Part shown: positions 1 to 7,000 of the stretch, in pieces | Position numbering within the stretch: the stretch's first letter is position 1 | Layout: each line of letters starts with the position of its first letter | Assembly (NCBI GenBank): GCA_022561415.1 | Contig: JADFRH010000105.1 | Location: 1 to 7,816, forward strand | Direction: 5' to 3' | Source: Planctomycetota bacterium | Lineage (GTDB): Bacteria; Planctomycetota; Phycisphaerae; UBA1845 | DNA: 7,816 nt | Program-made: the position numbers and the translations under genes | Notes under the pieces: model-generated | The model's input: only the letters and a program-made list of their open reading frames with translations | Database searches by the model: none | Told to the model about the DNA's origin: nothing

Positions 1-8
1 ACTCCGCC

Positions 9-57
9 GAATTCAGAATTACGAGTTACGAATTTGTAATACGTAGCTCGTAATTCT
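9..57. repeat. Degenerate 7-bp tandem repeat (GAATTNN), copy A
   Basis: Seven consecutive 7-bp units start at 9, 16, 23, 30, 37, 44 and 51 (GAATTCA, GAATTAC, GAGTTAC, GAATTTG, TAATACG, TAGCTCG, TAATTCT). The unit drifts but the 7-bp phase does not slip. The tract also contains a perfect 11-bp inverted repeat: AGAATTACGAG at 15-25 and CTCGTAATTCT at 47-57. A smaller TTAC/GTAA stem (26-29, 36-39) lies inside it. The AT-rich composition contrasts sharply with the GC-rich genes. It lies just upstream of the glycosyltransferase start. A related tract is at 3203-3264. Function is unknown; it could be a dispersed intergenic repeat. Confidence 0.75.
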
Positions 58-63
58 TGACCC

Positions 64-67
64 GGAG
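64..67 (+). promoter_or_regulatory. Ribosome binding site GGAG deciding the glycosyltransferase start
   Basis: GGAG at 64-67 lies 7 nt before a TTG codon at 75. The alternative in-frame TTG at 57 overlaps the last heptamer repeat unit and has no purine-rich sequence in front of it. The site therefore favours the start at 75. Confidence 0.5.
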
Positions 68-74
68 CCGCTCG

Positions 75-1367
75 TTGCGTCTTGACGAAATAATTTCGCT
101 TTTTCTGGCCGCCGTGCTAGGGGGTGTCTGGATCTATCAGTCCATCATCCTGGGACGGGTGGTCTCTGAGCGACAGCGGCTGGGTGCGGACACGTATGAC
201 GGACCGCCCACGCCGGCCCCGAGGCTGTCGGTGTTGGTTGCCGCGAAGGATGAGGAATCCAACATCGAGGCCTGCATCGACTCACTTCTCGATCAAGACT
301 ATCCGGAATTCGAGATCATCGCCATTGACGACCGCAGCGAGGACGCCACGCCGGACATCCTGGCACGGCTCGAGCGGCGCCCGGCAAGCCCCGGCGCGCC
401 GGGGTCGCCGGACCGATTGCGCGTGGTCACGGTGTCGAGCCTGCCCGACGGATGGCAGGGGAAGAGTCACGCCATGCACAAAGGGGTTGCCCTTTGCACC
501 GGCGAGTGGCTGCTCTTCACCGACGCCGACTGCCGCTTCACGGCGCGGAACGCGCTGTCGATGGCCATGCGCGACGCGATCGAGACGGACACCGAGTTTC
601 TCTCCATGACGCCGTTCCTCGAAACGTTGACCACGTGGGAACGAATCGTTCAGCCCGCTTGCGCGCTGGTGCTCATGCTCTTTTTCGTCCCCAAGAAGGT
701 GAACGATCCCAAGCGAAAAACGGCCTACGCCAACGGCGCGTTCATGCTGCTTCAGAGATCCTGCTACGACATCATCGGCGGACACAAGAGCGTGCAGGGG
801 CAGGTCAACGAGGATATTCAACTCGCCAAGGTTGCGAAACGCATGGCCGTACGCCTGCGGGTCGTCGAAACCGACGATCTCTACCGGACACGCATGTACA
901 GCACGATGCGCGCCGCGTGGGCCGGCTGGAGCCGCATTCTCTACGGAAGTCTGCAGTCGATGGAACGGCTTCTGGTCGCTGCGTCGGCCGTTTGCTTCTT
1001 TTCCATCGGTCCGTGGCTCGGGCTGATTCTTGCCACGGTCGCCTGGGCCTGGGCGCCCGGCGACGGCGGCGCCTCGCCCGCGCCGGCCATCGCCTGGCTC
1101 GGCGTGGTCGTGGTCGAACAGTTCTTCATGTGGCGGGTCTACAGACTGCTGAGCGTCCACCCCATCTGGTCGATCACTCACGTCGTGGGCGCCTTCTTCG
1201 GCCTGGGAATCATTATCAATGCCATGCGGCAACTGTTGGGAACCGCACCCATGACGTGGCGGGGGACCACCTATCGGCAGAACGATGAAGCACGGGGGGT
1301 CACGGCCGAAAGGCCCCGAGACGCAACGATCGCCAAGTCCCCCCGGACCAAGCAGGCCAATGCCTAG
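75..1367 (+). CDS. Membrane-anchored family 2 glycosyltransferase (HpnB/CrtQ-like)
   Basis: Probably transfers a sugar from a nucleotide-sugar donor to a lipid or lipid-like acceptor at the inner membrane; the acceptor is unknown. With the TTG at 75 the protein is 430 aa. An N-terminal membrane helix (about 5-27) is followed by a GT-A fold: SVLVAAKDEE at 52-61, DDRS at 85-88, the metal-binding DAD at 150-152 in WLLFTDAD, NGAF near 220, and the putative catalytic NED at 245-247. A RMYSTMRAAWAGWSR segment near 273-287 and three further hydrophobic segments (about 300-324, 338-351, 366-381) resemble the hopene-associated HpnB and carotenoid CrtQ type glycosyltransferases. Oddly, residues 103-112 (PASPGAPGSP) are encoded by a palindromic repeat and lie in the loop between the DDRS-containing strand-helix unit and the LRVV strand. 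Gene 2 begins 12 bp downstream, suggesting co-transcription. A start at 57 would add six residues. Membership of GT2 is fairly sure; substrate is not. Confidence 0.85.
   Translation: MRLDEIISLFLAAVLGGVWIYQSIILGRVVSERQRLGADTYDGPPTPAPRLSVLVAAKDEESNIEACIDSLLDQDYPEFEIIAIDDRSEDATPDILARLERRPASPGAPGSPDRLRVVTVSSLPDGWQGKSHAMHKGVALCTGEWLLFTDADCRFTARNALSMAMRDAIETDTEFLSMTPFLETLTTWERIVQPACALVLMLFFVPKKVNDPKRKTAYANGAFMLLQRSCYDIIGGHKSVQGQVNEDIQLAKVAKRMAVRLRVVETDDLYRTRMYSTMRAAWAGWSRILYGSLQSMERLLVAASAVCFFSIGPWLGLILATVAWAWAPGDGGASPAPAIAWLGVVVVEQFFMWRVYRLLSVHPIWSITHVVGAFFGLGIIINAMRQLLGTAPMTWRGTTYRQNDEARGVTAERPRDATIAKSPRTKQANA
381..411. repeat. Palindromic element copy 1, in frame inside the glycosyltransferase
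   Basis: A perfect 16-bp palindrome CCCCGGCGCGCCGGGG lies at 389-404. It is flanked by CCGGC (381-385) and GCCGG (407-411), which can extend the stem past unpaired AAG and TC. In the host gene it is read as PASPGAPGSP. Two other copies sit at 3958-3983 and 4094-4129. Confidence 0.85.
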
Positions 1368-1379
1368 TTCGAACCGATC

Positions 1380-1949
1380 GTGACCACGCAACCTCCAGAC
1401 GAATCACGCGAGACCGAAGAGACCGCACCGGCGAGCGAGCCCCAGGAGTCGCCGCGGGCCTTTGCGATCAGCGCGGGGTTCGTCTTTCAGTGCGTCGGCG
1501 GCGTCTTTCTCTTGGGCGTTTGCTGTGTCTGGTCGTTCACGACCTATTTCAGCGCACCCCCGACACACTCGAACGCACATTGGATGGACGATCTCGGTGC
1601 AGCGCTGCTGACGATCGGGGCGGCCGCCACGCTGGTCGGTGGCGTGGGCCTTGTCGGGGCGGGGATCGGCTTACAGGGGGAACGACCGAGCAGCGGGATC
1701 GTGGCCGCGCTGGTGACGGGGTTGCTCTCTCTGGTGTTCTGGTCGATCTTCGGACTCTACTGTTTCAAGACCGAATCGTGGAGCGGACGAATCGCCTCCC
1801 TGTTCTTTGCAGGCCTGGCGACCTCCCTGTTTGGCTTGGCGGTACGGGCCGCGATTCTTCTGCGGCGGTTCCCACCCCCACCCGATCAGAACGTCGTCAC
1901 CGACGAGTTCCTCGAACAACTCCGCACGCGAAGACGCTCCGGCCACTAA
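1380..1949 (+). CDS. Small integral membrane protein, unknown function, four predicted helices
   Basis: I do not recognise this 189-aa protein. It has a polar, acidic N-terminal tail (1-26, rich in Glu, Thr, Pro and Ser). Four hydrophobic segments follow at about 29-57, 72-100, 103-128 and 136-164, the second very rich in Gly and Ala. The C-terminal tail is proline-rich then basic (FPPPPDQ near 164-170, then RTRRRSGH). No catalytic or metal-binding motif is visible. The GTG start at 1380 is the only reasonable start that keeps the tail; no clear Shine-Dalgarno precedes it. The gene begins 12 bp after the glycosyltransferase stop, so translational coupling or an operon is likely, and a partner role with that enzyme is possible but unproven. 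Codon use and hydrophobic periodicity argue it is a real gene. Confidence 0.7.
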   Translation: MTTQPPDESRETEETAPASEPQESPRAFAISAGFVFQCVGGVFLLGVCCVWSFTTYFSAPPTHSNAHWMDDLGAALLTIGAAATLVGGVGLVGAGIGLQGERPSSGIVAALVTGLLSLVFWSIFGLYCFKTESWSGRIASLFFAGLATSLFGLAVRAAILLRRFPPPPDQNVVTDEFLEQLRTRRRSGH

Positions 1950-2006
1950 AGTGTCGAATGTGGTCATCTCCCGCGCTATCGCTTCGCCCATCGACCGGTA
2001 TCCGCT

Positions 2007-3194
2007 ATGATAGAGCGTATGCCTGGAAGTCCTTCAACCGTGCGCGTGGGGAAACTGCTTCGCGTCGCGCTTCCTCTATGTGTGGCGATGACACTCAATA
2101 TGGCATCGGCCAACGACGGGGATCGCGACGTGCCGATCGACCTCGCGACGCGGACCCAGGTGCATGAGTCGGTCGGTCGCGCGTTGCAATACCTGGTGGC
2201 CTCACAGCGGGCCGACGGCGGCTGGGAGGCGTTCGGGGAGTCGCACCCGGCCATCACCGCGTTGGCCGTGAAGTGCCTCATCCAGGACGATCGATACGGT
2301 CCCAAGCACCCCGTCGTCAAGCGCGCCCTCGCGTACGTTCTCCGCTTCACCCAGCCGGACGGCGGCATCTTCGTGGTCGACGAGGGCATGCGCAACTATC
2401 ACACCAGCGTCGCGCTCATGGCACTCGCCGCGACCAACGATCCGGCCCACGCGAAACGTATCCGAGATGCCCAACAGTATCTCAAGAAACTTCAGTGGGA
2501 TGAGGGCGAGGGGCTCGAGACCTCGAGCACGTGGTACGGCGGGCAGGGCTACGGGAGGCAGAAACGACCCGATCTGTCCAACACGCAGATGATGCTCGAG
2601 GCACTTTACCAAAGCGGGCTTTCCCCCGACGACCCCGTCTATGTAAAGGCCATGACCTTCATCTCCAGGTGCCAGATGCTCGACTCGACCAACGATCAGC
2701 CGTTGGCCGGGGGCAGCAAGGACGGCGGCTTTATCTACACGCCGGTCAACGGCGGCGAATCGAAGGCGGGCACCGAGGTGAGCGAAGGGCGTCCGCGGCT
2801 GCGCTCGTACGGCTCGATGACCTATGCGGGCTTCAAGAGCCTGCTCTACGCCAACGTGGATCGCAACGACGCGCGGGTCAAACACGCCGTGGCATGGATC
2901 CAAGACCATTACACGCTCGACGGCAATCCCAACATGCCCGGCGACCAATCGAAGCAGGGGCTGTATTACTTTTTCCATGTTTTCGCTCGGGCGATGCACG
3001 CCTGGGGCGAAGAATCGATCAAGGACGCGCACGGAAAAGCGCACCACTGGCGAATCGAACTCTGCGAGAAACTGTTGTCGTTGCAACGGCGCGACGGAAG
3101 CTGGGTCAACGAGGAGGATCGCTGGTACGAGGGCAACCCTCACCTGGTGACCGCCTACGCCGTGCTGGCGATGCAGACCGCACTGACGCCGTAG
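2007..3194 (+). CDS. Secreted prenyltransferase/squalene-oxidase repeat protein
   Basis: A 395-aa protein predicted to fold as an alpha/alpha toroid of the squalene-cyclase/prenyltransferase superfamily. Residues 13-36 form a signal peptide (basic VRVGKLLR, hydrophobic core, likely cleavage after ASA at 34-36), so it acts outside the cytoplasm. Repeat motifs are SQRADGGW (66-73), TQPDGGIF (115-122), KDGGFIY (238-244) and LQRRDGSW (359-366), each near a helix such as HPAITALAVKCL (80-91) or NPHLVTAYAVLAMQ (377-390). The type II cyclase DxDD acid motif is absent, so hopene or other terpene cyclisation is doubtful; it may instead be a substrate-binding or structural toroid. Such proteins are common in Planctomycetota. 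A second ATG at 2019 would shorten the n-region and is equally possible; neither has a strong Shine-Dalgarno. The 57-bp gap upstream permits either its own promoter or read-through from the preceding pair. Confidence 0.8.
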   Translation: MIERMPGSPSTVRVGKLLRVALPLCVAMTLNMASANDGDRDVPIDLATRTQVHESVGRALQYLVASQRADGGWEAFGESHPAITALAVKCLIQDDRYGPKHPVVKRALAYVLRFTQPDGGIFVVDEGMRNYHTSVALMALAATNDPAHAKRIRDAQQYLKKLQWDEGEGLETSSTWYGGQGYGRQKRPDLSNTQMMLEALYQSGLSPDDPVYVKAMTFISRCQMLDSTNDQPLAGGSKDGGFIYTPVNGGESKAGTEVSEGRPRLRSYGSMTYAGFKSLLYANVDRNDARVKHAVAWIQDHYTLDGNPNMPGDQSKQGLYYFFHVFARAMHAWGEESIKDAHGKAHHWRIELCEKLLSLQRRDGSWVNEEDRWYEGNPHLVTAYAVLAMQTALTP

Positions 3195-3202
3195 GTGGGG
3201 AG

Positions 3203-3264
3203 GAATTAAGAATTGCGAATTCAGAATGGCGAGTTAAGATTGCCCGTCAGGAATCCAGAATTCG
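3203..3264. repeat. Degenerate 7-bp tandem repeat (GAATTNN), copy B
   Basis: Units begin at 3203 (GAATTAA), 3210 (GAATTGC), 3217 (GAATTCA), 3224 (GAATGGC), 3231 (GAGTTAA) and 3238 (GATTGCC). After a decayed unit and a 1-bp slip, further units begin at 3251 (GAATCCA) and 3258 (GAATTCG). The tract starts 8 bp after the stop of the squalene-repeat gene. The same unit and period as at 9-57 show that the two tracts belong to one family. The gap around it (3195-3304) holds no gene; one frame is open through it but lacks a start codon. Confidence 0.75.
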
Positions 3265-3304
3265 CCTTGCTTTATCCCAACTTGAGATTCTTGCGACGGA
3301 AGCC

Positions 3305-3916
3305 ATGACGGACAAACCGGAACCCTTGAACGACGGACCCGACTCTGCAGGCCAGCAAGCCGACGGTGCCGAAGATATTCCGGAGATCGAGGACTCGAAT
3401 GCACCGAACGCCGCCGACGCCCCGATCGAGGAAAGTGTCGCCGAGGACGATCCCGAGCTATTGGATGCAGCGACACGAACGCTAGACGTCGTGGATGATA
3501 CGGAAGATGGTGCGCCCTCCGACGGGCAGGTCGTGTCCGCGGCCTCGCTGGCCGACGACTCAAGCGACACCGATTCGATCGTCGACGACGCGAAGCCCGC
3601 CGCCGAAGTCAAGGAGCGGGCGGCGAACTGGTCCAACGAACGATCCGCGCATCGCATCGCCATCGAACTCAAGCACGTGGAGGCCGAAGTACGCCGGCTT
3701 CTGGAAAACAATGACTCTCGCCGAAAGCGCCGTCTGGCCGGGACCCGCCGCTGGCTCGAGCTGGAAGAGGACATCATCGCTTGGCGATTCTCCGGACGCC
3801 CTGATGAGGACACGCTGGCTCAAATAAGTGCATTGATCGCCAAGAGACACTATCTCTTCAAACAGCTTGAATTCTTGACGACCGACCGGCCGGGCCGGCG
3901 ATCGCAGCCGTCGTAG
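3305..3916 (+). CDS. Acidic low-complexity protein with basic helical C-terminal domain, unknown function
   Basis: I do not recognise this 203-aa protein. Residues 1-100 are dominated by Asp, Glu, Ala, Ser and Pro and should be disordered. From about 107 to 195 the composition changes to amphipathic helices: a first helix AHRIAIELKHVEAEVRRLL (115-133), a basic stretch SRRKRRLAGTRRW (138-150), then LELEEDIIAWRF and a last helix around AQISALIAKRHYLFKQLEFL (172-191). This suggests a compact helical or coiled-coil domain on an acidic tail. There is no signal peptide or membrane segment, so it is probably cytoplasmic. The ATG at 3305 is preceded closely by GGAAG (3298-3302); the frame is open far upstream through the preceding gene, but no usable start codon lies between 3195 and 3304. 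The stop is followed by a 145-bp hairpin-rich gap. Confidence 0.65.
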   Translation: MTDKPEPLNDGPDSAGQQADGAEDIPEIEDSNAPNAADAPIEESVAEDDPELLDAATRTLDVVDDTEDGAPSDGQVVSAASLADDSSDTDSIVDDAKPAAEVKERAANWSNERSAHRIAIELKHVEAEVRRLLENNDSRRKRRLAGTRRWLELEEDIIAWRFSGRPDEDTLAQISALIAKRHYLFKQLEFLTTDRPGRRSQPS

Positions 3917-3957
3917 GATGGGTCGTCGCCAAGCGAGCGCCACGATAGTCGCTGGAA

Positions 3958-3983
3958 CGAGTCCCGGCGCGCCGGGATTCTCG
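3958..3983. repeat. Palindromic element copy 2, between genes
   Basis: TCCCGGCGCGCCGGGA at 3962-3977 is a perfect palindrome. It is flanked by CGAG (3958-3961) and CTCG (3980-3983), with TT unpaired. Compared with the other copies the outermost core pair changes from C-G to T-A on both sides, so pairing is kept. It lies 42 bp after the stop of the acidic protein gene, in the gap before the lipoprotein gene. Confidence 0.8.
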
Positions 3984-3995
3984 GTCCTCCCAGAA

Positions 3996-4019
3996 GTGCC
4001 GAGAAAGGATTCTCGGCAC
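3996..4019 (+). terminator. Strong hairpin, possible terminator or attenuator
   Basis: GTGCCGAGAA (3996-4005) and TTCTCGGCAC (4010-4019) form a perfect 10-bp stem with an AGGA loop. It is followed by CAGCACTTTATTCTT rather than an uninterrupted T run, so it is only a moderate intrinsic terminator. It could end the transcript of the 3305-3916 gene. Its right arm shares the 10-mer GGATTCTCGG (4007-4016) with the palindromic element just upstream (3975-3984), allowing alternative pairing. Confidence 0.5.
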
Positions 4020-4061
4020 AGCACTTTATTCTTAATCCGGATTTTCGCTTGCGAACATGAC

Positions 4062-7000
4062 ATGAGCAACCTGCATAACAGTGCCAACAGATACCTGCCG
4101 GCGAGCCCCGGCGCGCCGGGGTCGGCAGGCCGACTGTGCCGGTTTTTTGCACTCGTGACCATCGCTTGCGTGTGGACGAGCGGATGCGAGCGGGGCGGCA
4201 CGGACGATTTCATTCCGTTGATGAATCGAGGCAAGGCCTATCTCGAAAATCGAGATTCCAAGAATGCGATCGAGGTCTTGAGCCGAGCGGTCAGGCTTCA
4301 GCCGAAGTCGGCCGAGGCGCTGCGCAACCTCGCCCGCGCTCACCGACTGGCCAATCAACCGCGAGAGGCGCTCGCGGCGCTTCATCGCGTGGATGGAGCA
4401 CAGGCCGATTCCGCTACGACGCAGTACCTCACGGCGTTGACGCTCATGCGGCTGTCTCGTTTCGAGGAAGCCGTTGTCCATTTTGGCCGGGCGGTAAGCC
4501 TCGACCCCGATTCCGCCACGCTGCGATTCCAACTCGCCGGCGCCTTCCAGGCTGTCGGCAATCACGACATGGCCAGGGAACAACTGCAAGCCACGGTTCG
4601 CCTCGATCCACTCCACGCCAGCGCGCACTTCCGCCTGGCGAGCGATGCGCGAAAGGCCGGGGACGCCGAGTTGTTTCAACGGCACCAGCTCGAGTTCGCT
4701 CGCTTGCGAAAGCTGTTCGGCGACGAGACACGATCGGCCGAGGCGCTGGAGATCTGCGAATACACGGCCCCGGAATCGGCACCGATCATCGCGGGCGGGA
4801 AAGCAACTCCCACCACCAAGGGCATCGAGATTCAGTTTGTAGATGCCACGGACAGCGTACTGCCCAACCCAAGCGATCGCGTCGCCACTGCGGCCGCAGT
4901 TCTTGACGTGAACGAAGCCGGGGAGGCTACCGTCTTTATCGCCGGCGCGGGCGGTGAGCTCGGGCTGCTGCGCTTCGGTGTCGGCGGAACCGTTACGCGA
5001 TCCGCGATCACAACGAACCTGCCTGCGTCGTTTACGCCGTCGGGTTGCGCCATCGGCAACTTTCACGACGACGTACCGACCGGTACGAAGTACGACCGGA
5101 CCATGCACGCGTTCAACGACGTCGCCCTTTTCGGTCCGACCGGGTTGCGGCTCTTGAAACGTGTCGGCCCGAATGAGTACCGAGACGTCACCGAGTCCGC
5201 GGGGCTTGCGAACGTACCGGCCGATCGGGTGCGGTGGGTCGACTATGAACACGACGGCGATCTCGACCTGGCCGTGACAACCGGTGAGCGGTTCACACTC
5301 TGGCAGAACAACGGCGACGGAACGTTTCGCGATGTGACGGCCGACGTAGGGCTGGATGCGGCGAACGGCGCCTCGGATATCCTAGCCGTCGATCTCGATG
5401 CCGACGTCGCGGTCGATCTGATCCTCGCCCGGGGCAGCGAATCCACGCTCGTGTACGAGAATCAGCGGGCCGGTCGGTTTGCCGGGATGAGCGAACCCCC
5501 GGGACCATGGCCTGCCGCGAGCCGCGTCGTCGCCGACGACCTGGACAACGACGGGCGGCCCGACGTTGTGCTGCTATCGGGTCATGTGGCCACCGTGCAT
5601 TTCAGTAAGACGCCGACCCGATCGCGCATCGAACTTTCCGGCCTCGACCTCACCGGCGCAGTCCTTCTCGACTACGACAACGACGGGCTGGTCGATCTCG
5701 GCGTGTTCGGGCGGTCGTCCGCCGCATCCGACGCCGGTTCGATTCGACTCTTTCGCAACACCGACCGGGACACGTCATGGCACGACGCTACCGAGACGAC
5801 CGGACTGGCCGTGCTCGATCTTCCCCCGATCGTCGACGTCGTCCCCTTTGACTTCGACATCGACGGTGACAGCGACCTGCTGATCGTGACGGCCGGCGGC
5901 GGCCTGCGCCTGCTGCGCAACGACGGCGGCGACGCCAACGGCCGGCTTACCATCCGACTGTCGACCGTCAAGACGAACACGACCGGAATCGGTACCCATA
6001 TTGAACTGCGTGATCGATCGTGGTGGGTGACGCGGTCCGTCACCGGACCGGTGATCAATGTTGGGCTCGGCGGGCGAAAACACGTCGACAGCGTGCAAAC
6101 CGTCTGGTCCAACGGCGTAGTGGACAATCAGGTCGATGTTAGCGTCACATCGAAGCCGCTCACGATCGTCGAAAAGAACGTGGCGGTCGGCTCGTGCCCG
6201 TTTCTGTATGCGTGGGACGGCCACCGTTTCCGATTCATTACCGACATTCTGGGCAACGCGCCCATCGGGTTGTCGCTGAGCCGCAACGTGATCTTGCCGG
6301 CCGACCCTTCAGAATTCGTCATGATCGGCAATGCGAAGCAGTTTCCGCCGCACGAAGGCGCCTACACGGTGCTGGTGACCGACGAATTTCGCGAGGTGCT
6401 CTACCTCGACCAGGCCAAGCTGATCGCCGTGGATCATGCTCCCGGTGTCGAGGTTCACACGACCGACAAGCTCATGGCCCCGCCGTTTCCCCCGTCTGAG
6501 CTCTGGGCGATGCGCGAAGCCAAGCCGCTGCGCAGCGCAGTCGGCGATGACGGCATGGATCGAACCGAGGCGGTCCGGAGGCTCGATGGTCGATTCAGCC
6601 GCCCGGGGTGCCCGCTCCCTCCGCCTTATCGCGGCATGTGCGAGCCGATGGCACTGACGCTCGACTTCGGCCCCCTTGACGCCTCGCGGCCGCTGGTACT
6701 CGGCCTGACCGGCTGGCTCCAGTACGGCGACGCCAGTGTGAACATCGCCATGTCGCAGAACGAGGGTCTGACGATCATCAATCCCCTGCTCGAGGTCGAA
6801 GCCCCGGATGGAACCTGGCACGAAATCGACGCGAACGCCGGAATGCCGGCCGGCAAGACGAAGACGATCCTGTGCGATCTGACTGGCCGGCTGCCCGTGG
6901 GCGCTCGACGCTTGCGGCTGACGACCACGCTCGAGATTCGATGGGACCGCATTGCTCTGTTTGAGCGACTCCCACTACCCCACTCGGACGTACATGAGAT

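Noticed and set aside
282..1391. 369-residue open frame on the - strand across the glycosyltransferase gene
   Set aside because: It is antisense to a gene with clear GT2 motifs, has no recognisable domain, and its length follows from high GC.
1950..2006. Possible small gene or RNA in the gap before the squalene-repeat gene
   Set aside because: The 57 bp show no hairpin, start codon with ribosome binding site, or repeat.
2006..2011. TATGAT as a -10 promoter box for the squalene-repeat gene
   Set aside because: It overlaps the ATG at 2007 and has no convincing -35 box about 17 bp upstream.
2202..3143. 313-residue open frame on the - strand
   Set aside because: Shadow of the squalene-repeat gene, whose repeats are clear on the + strand.
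2531..3916. A 461-residue + frame joining the squalene-repeat gene region with the acidic protein
   Set aside because: Its first part is out of frame with the recognisable toroid protein and then crosses a non-coding repeat; only the part from the ATG at 3305 is supported.
3918..4061. Extension of the lipoprotein to an ATG at 3918
   Set aside because: It would translate the palindrome and the 10-bp hairpin and place the signal peptide 70 residues inside the protein; a lipoprotein needs it near the start.
381..4129. CRISPR-like interpretation of the three palindromic repeats
   Set aside because: The copies are kilobases apart or in unrelated contexts, lack regular spacers, and no cas gene is present.
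4032..5252. 406-residue open frame on the - strand
   Set aside because: Antisense to TPR and FG-GAP coding sequence, with no domain or start signal.
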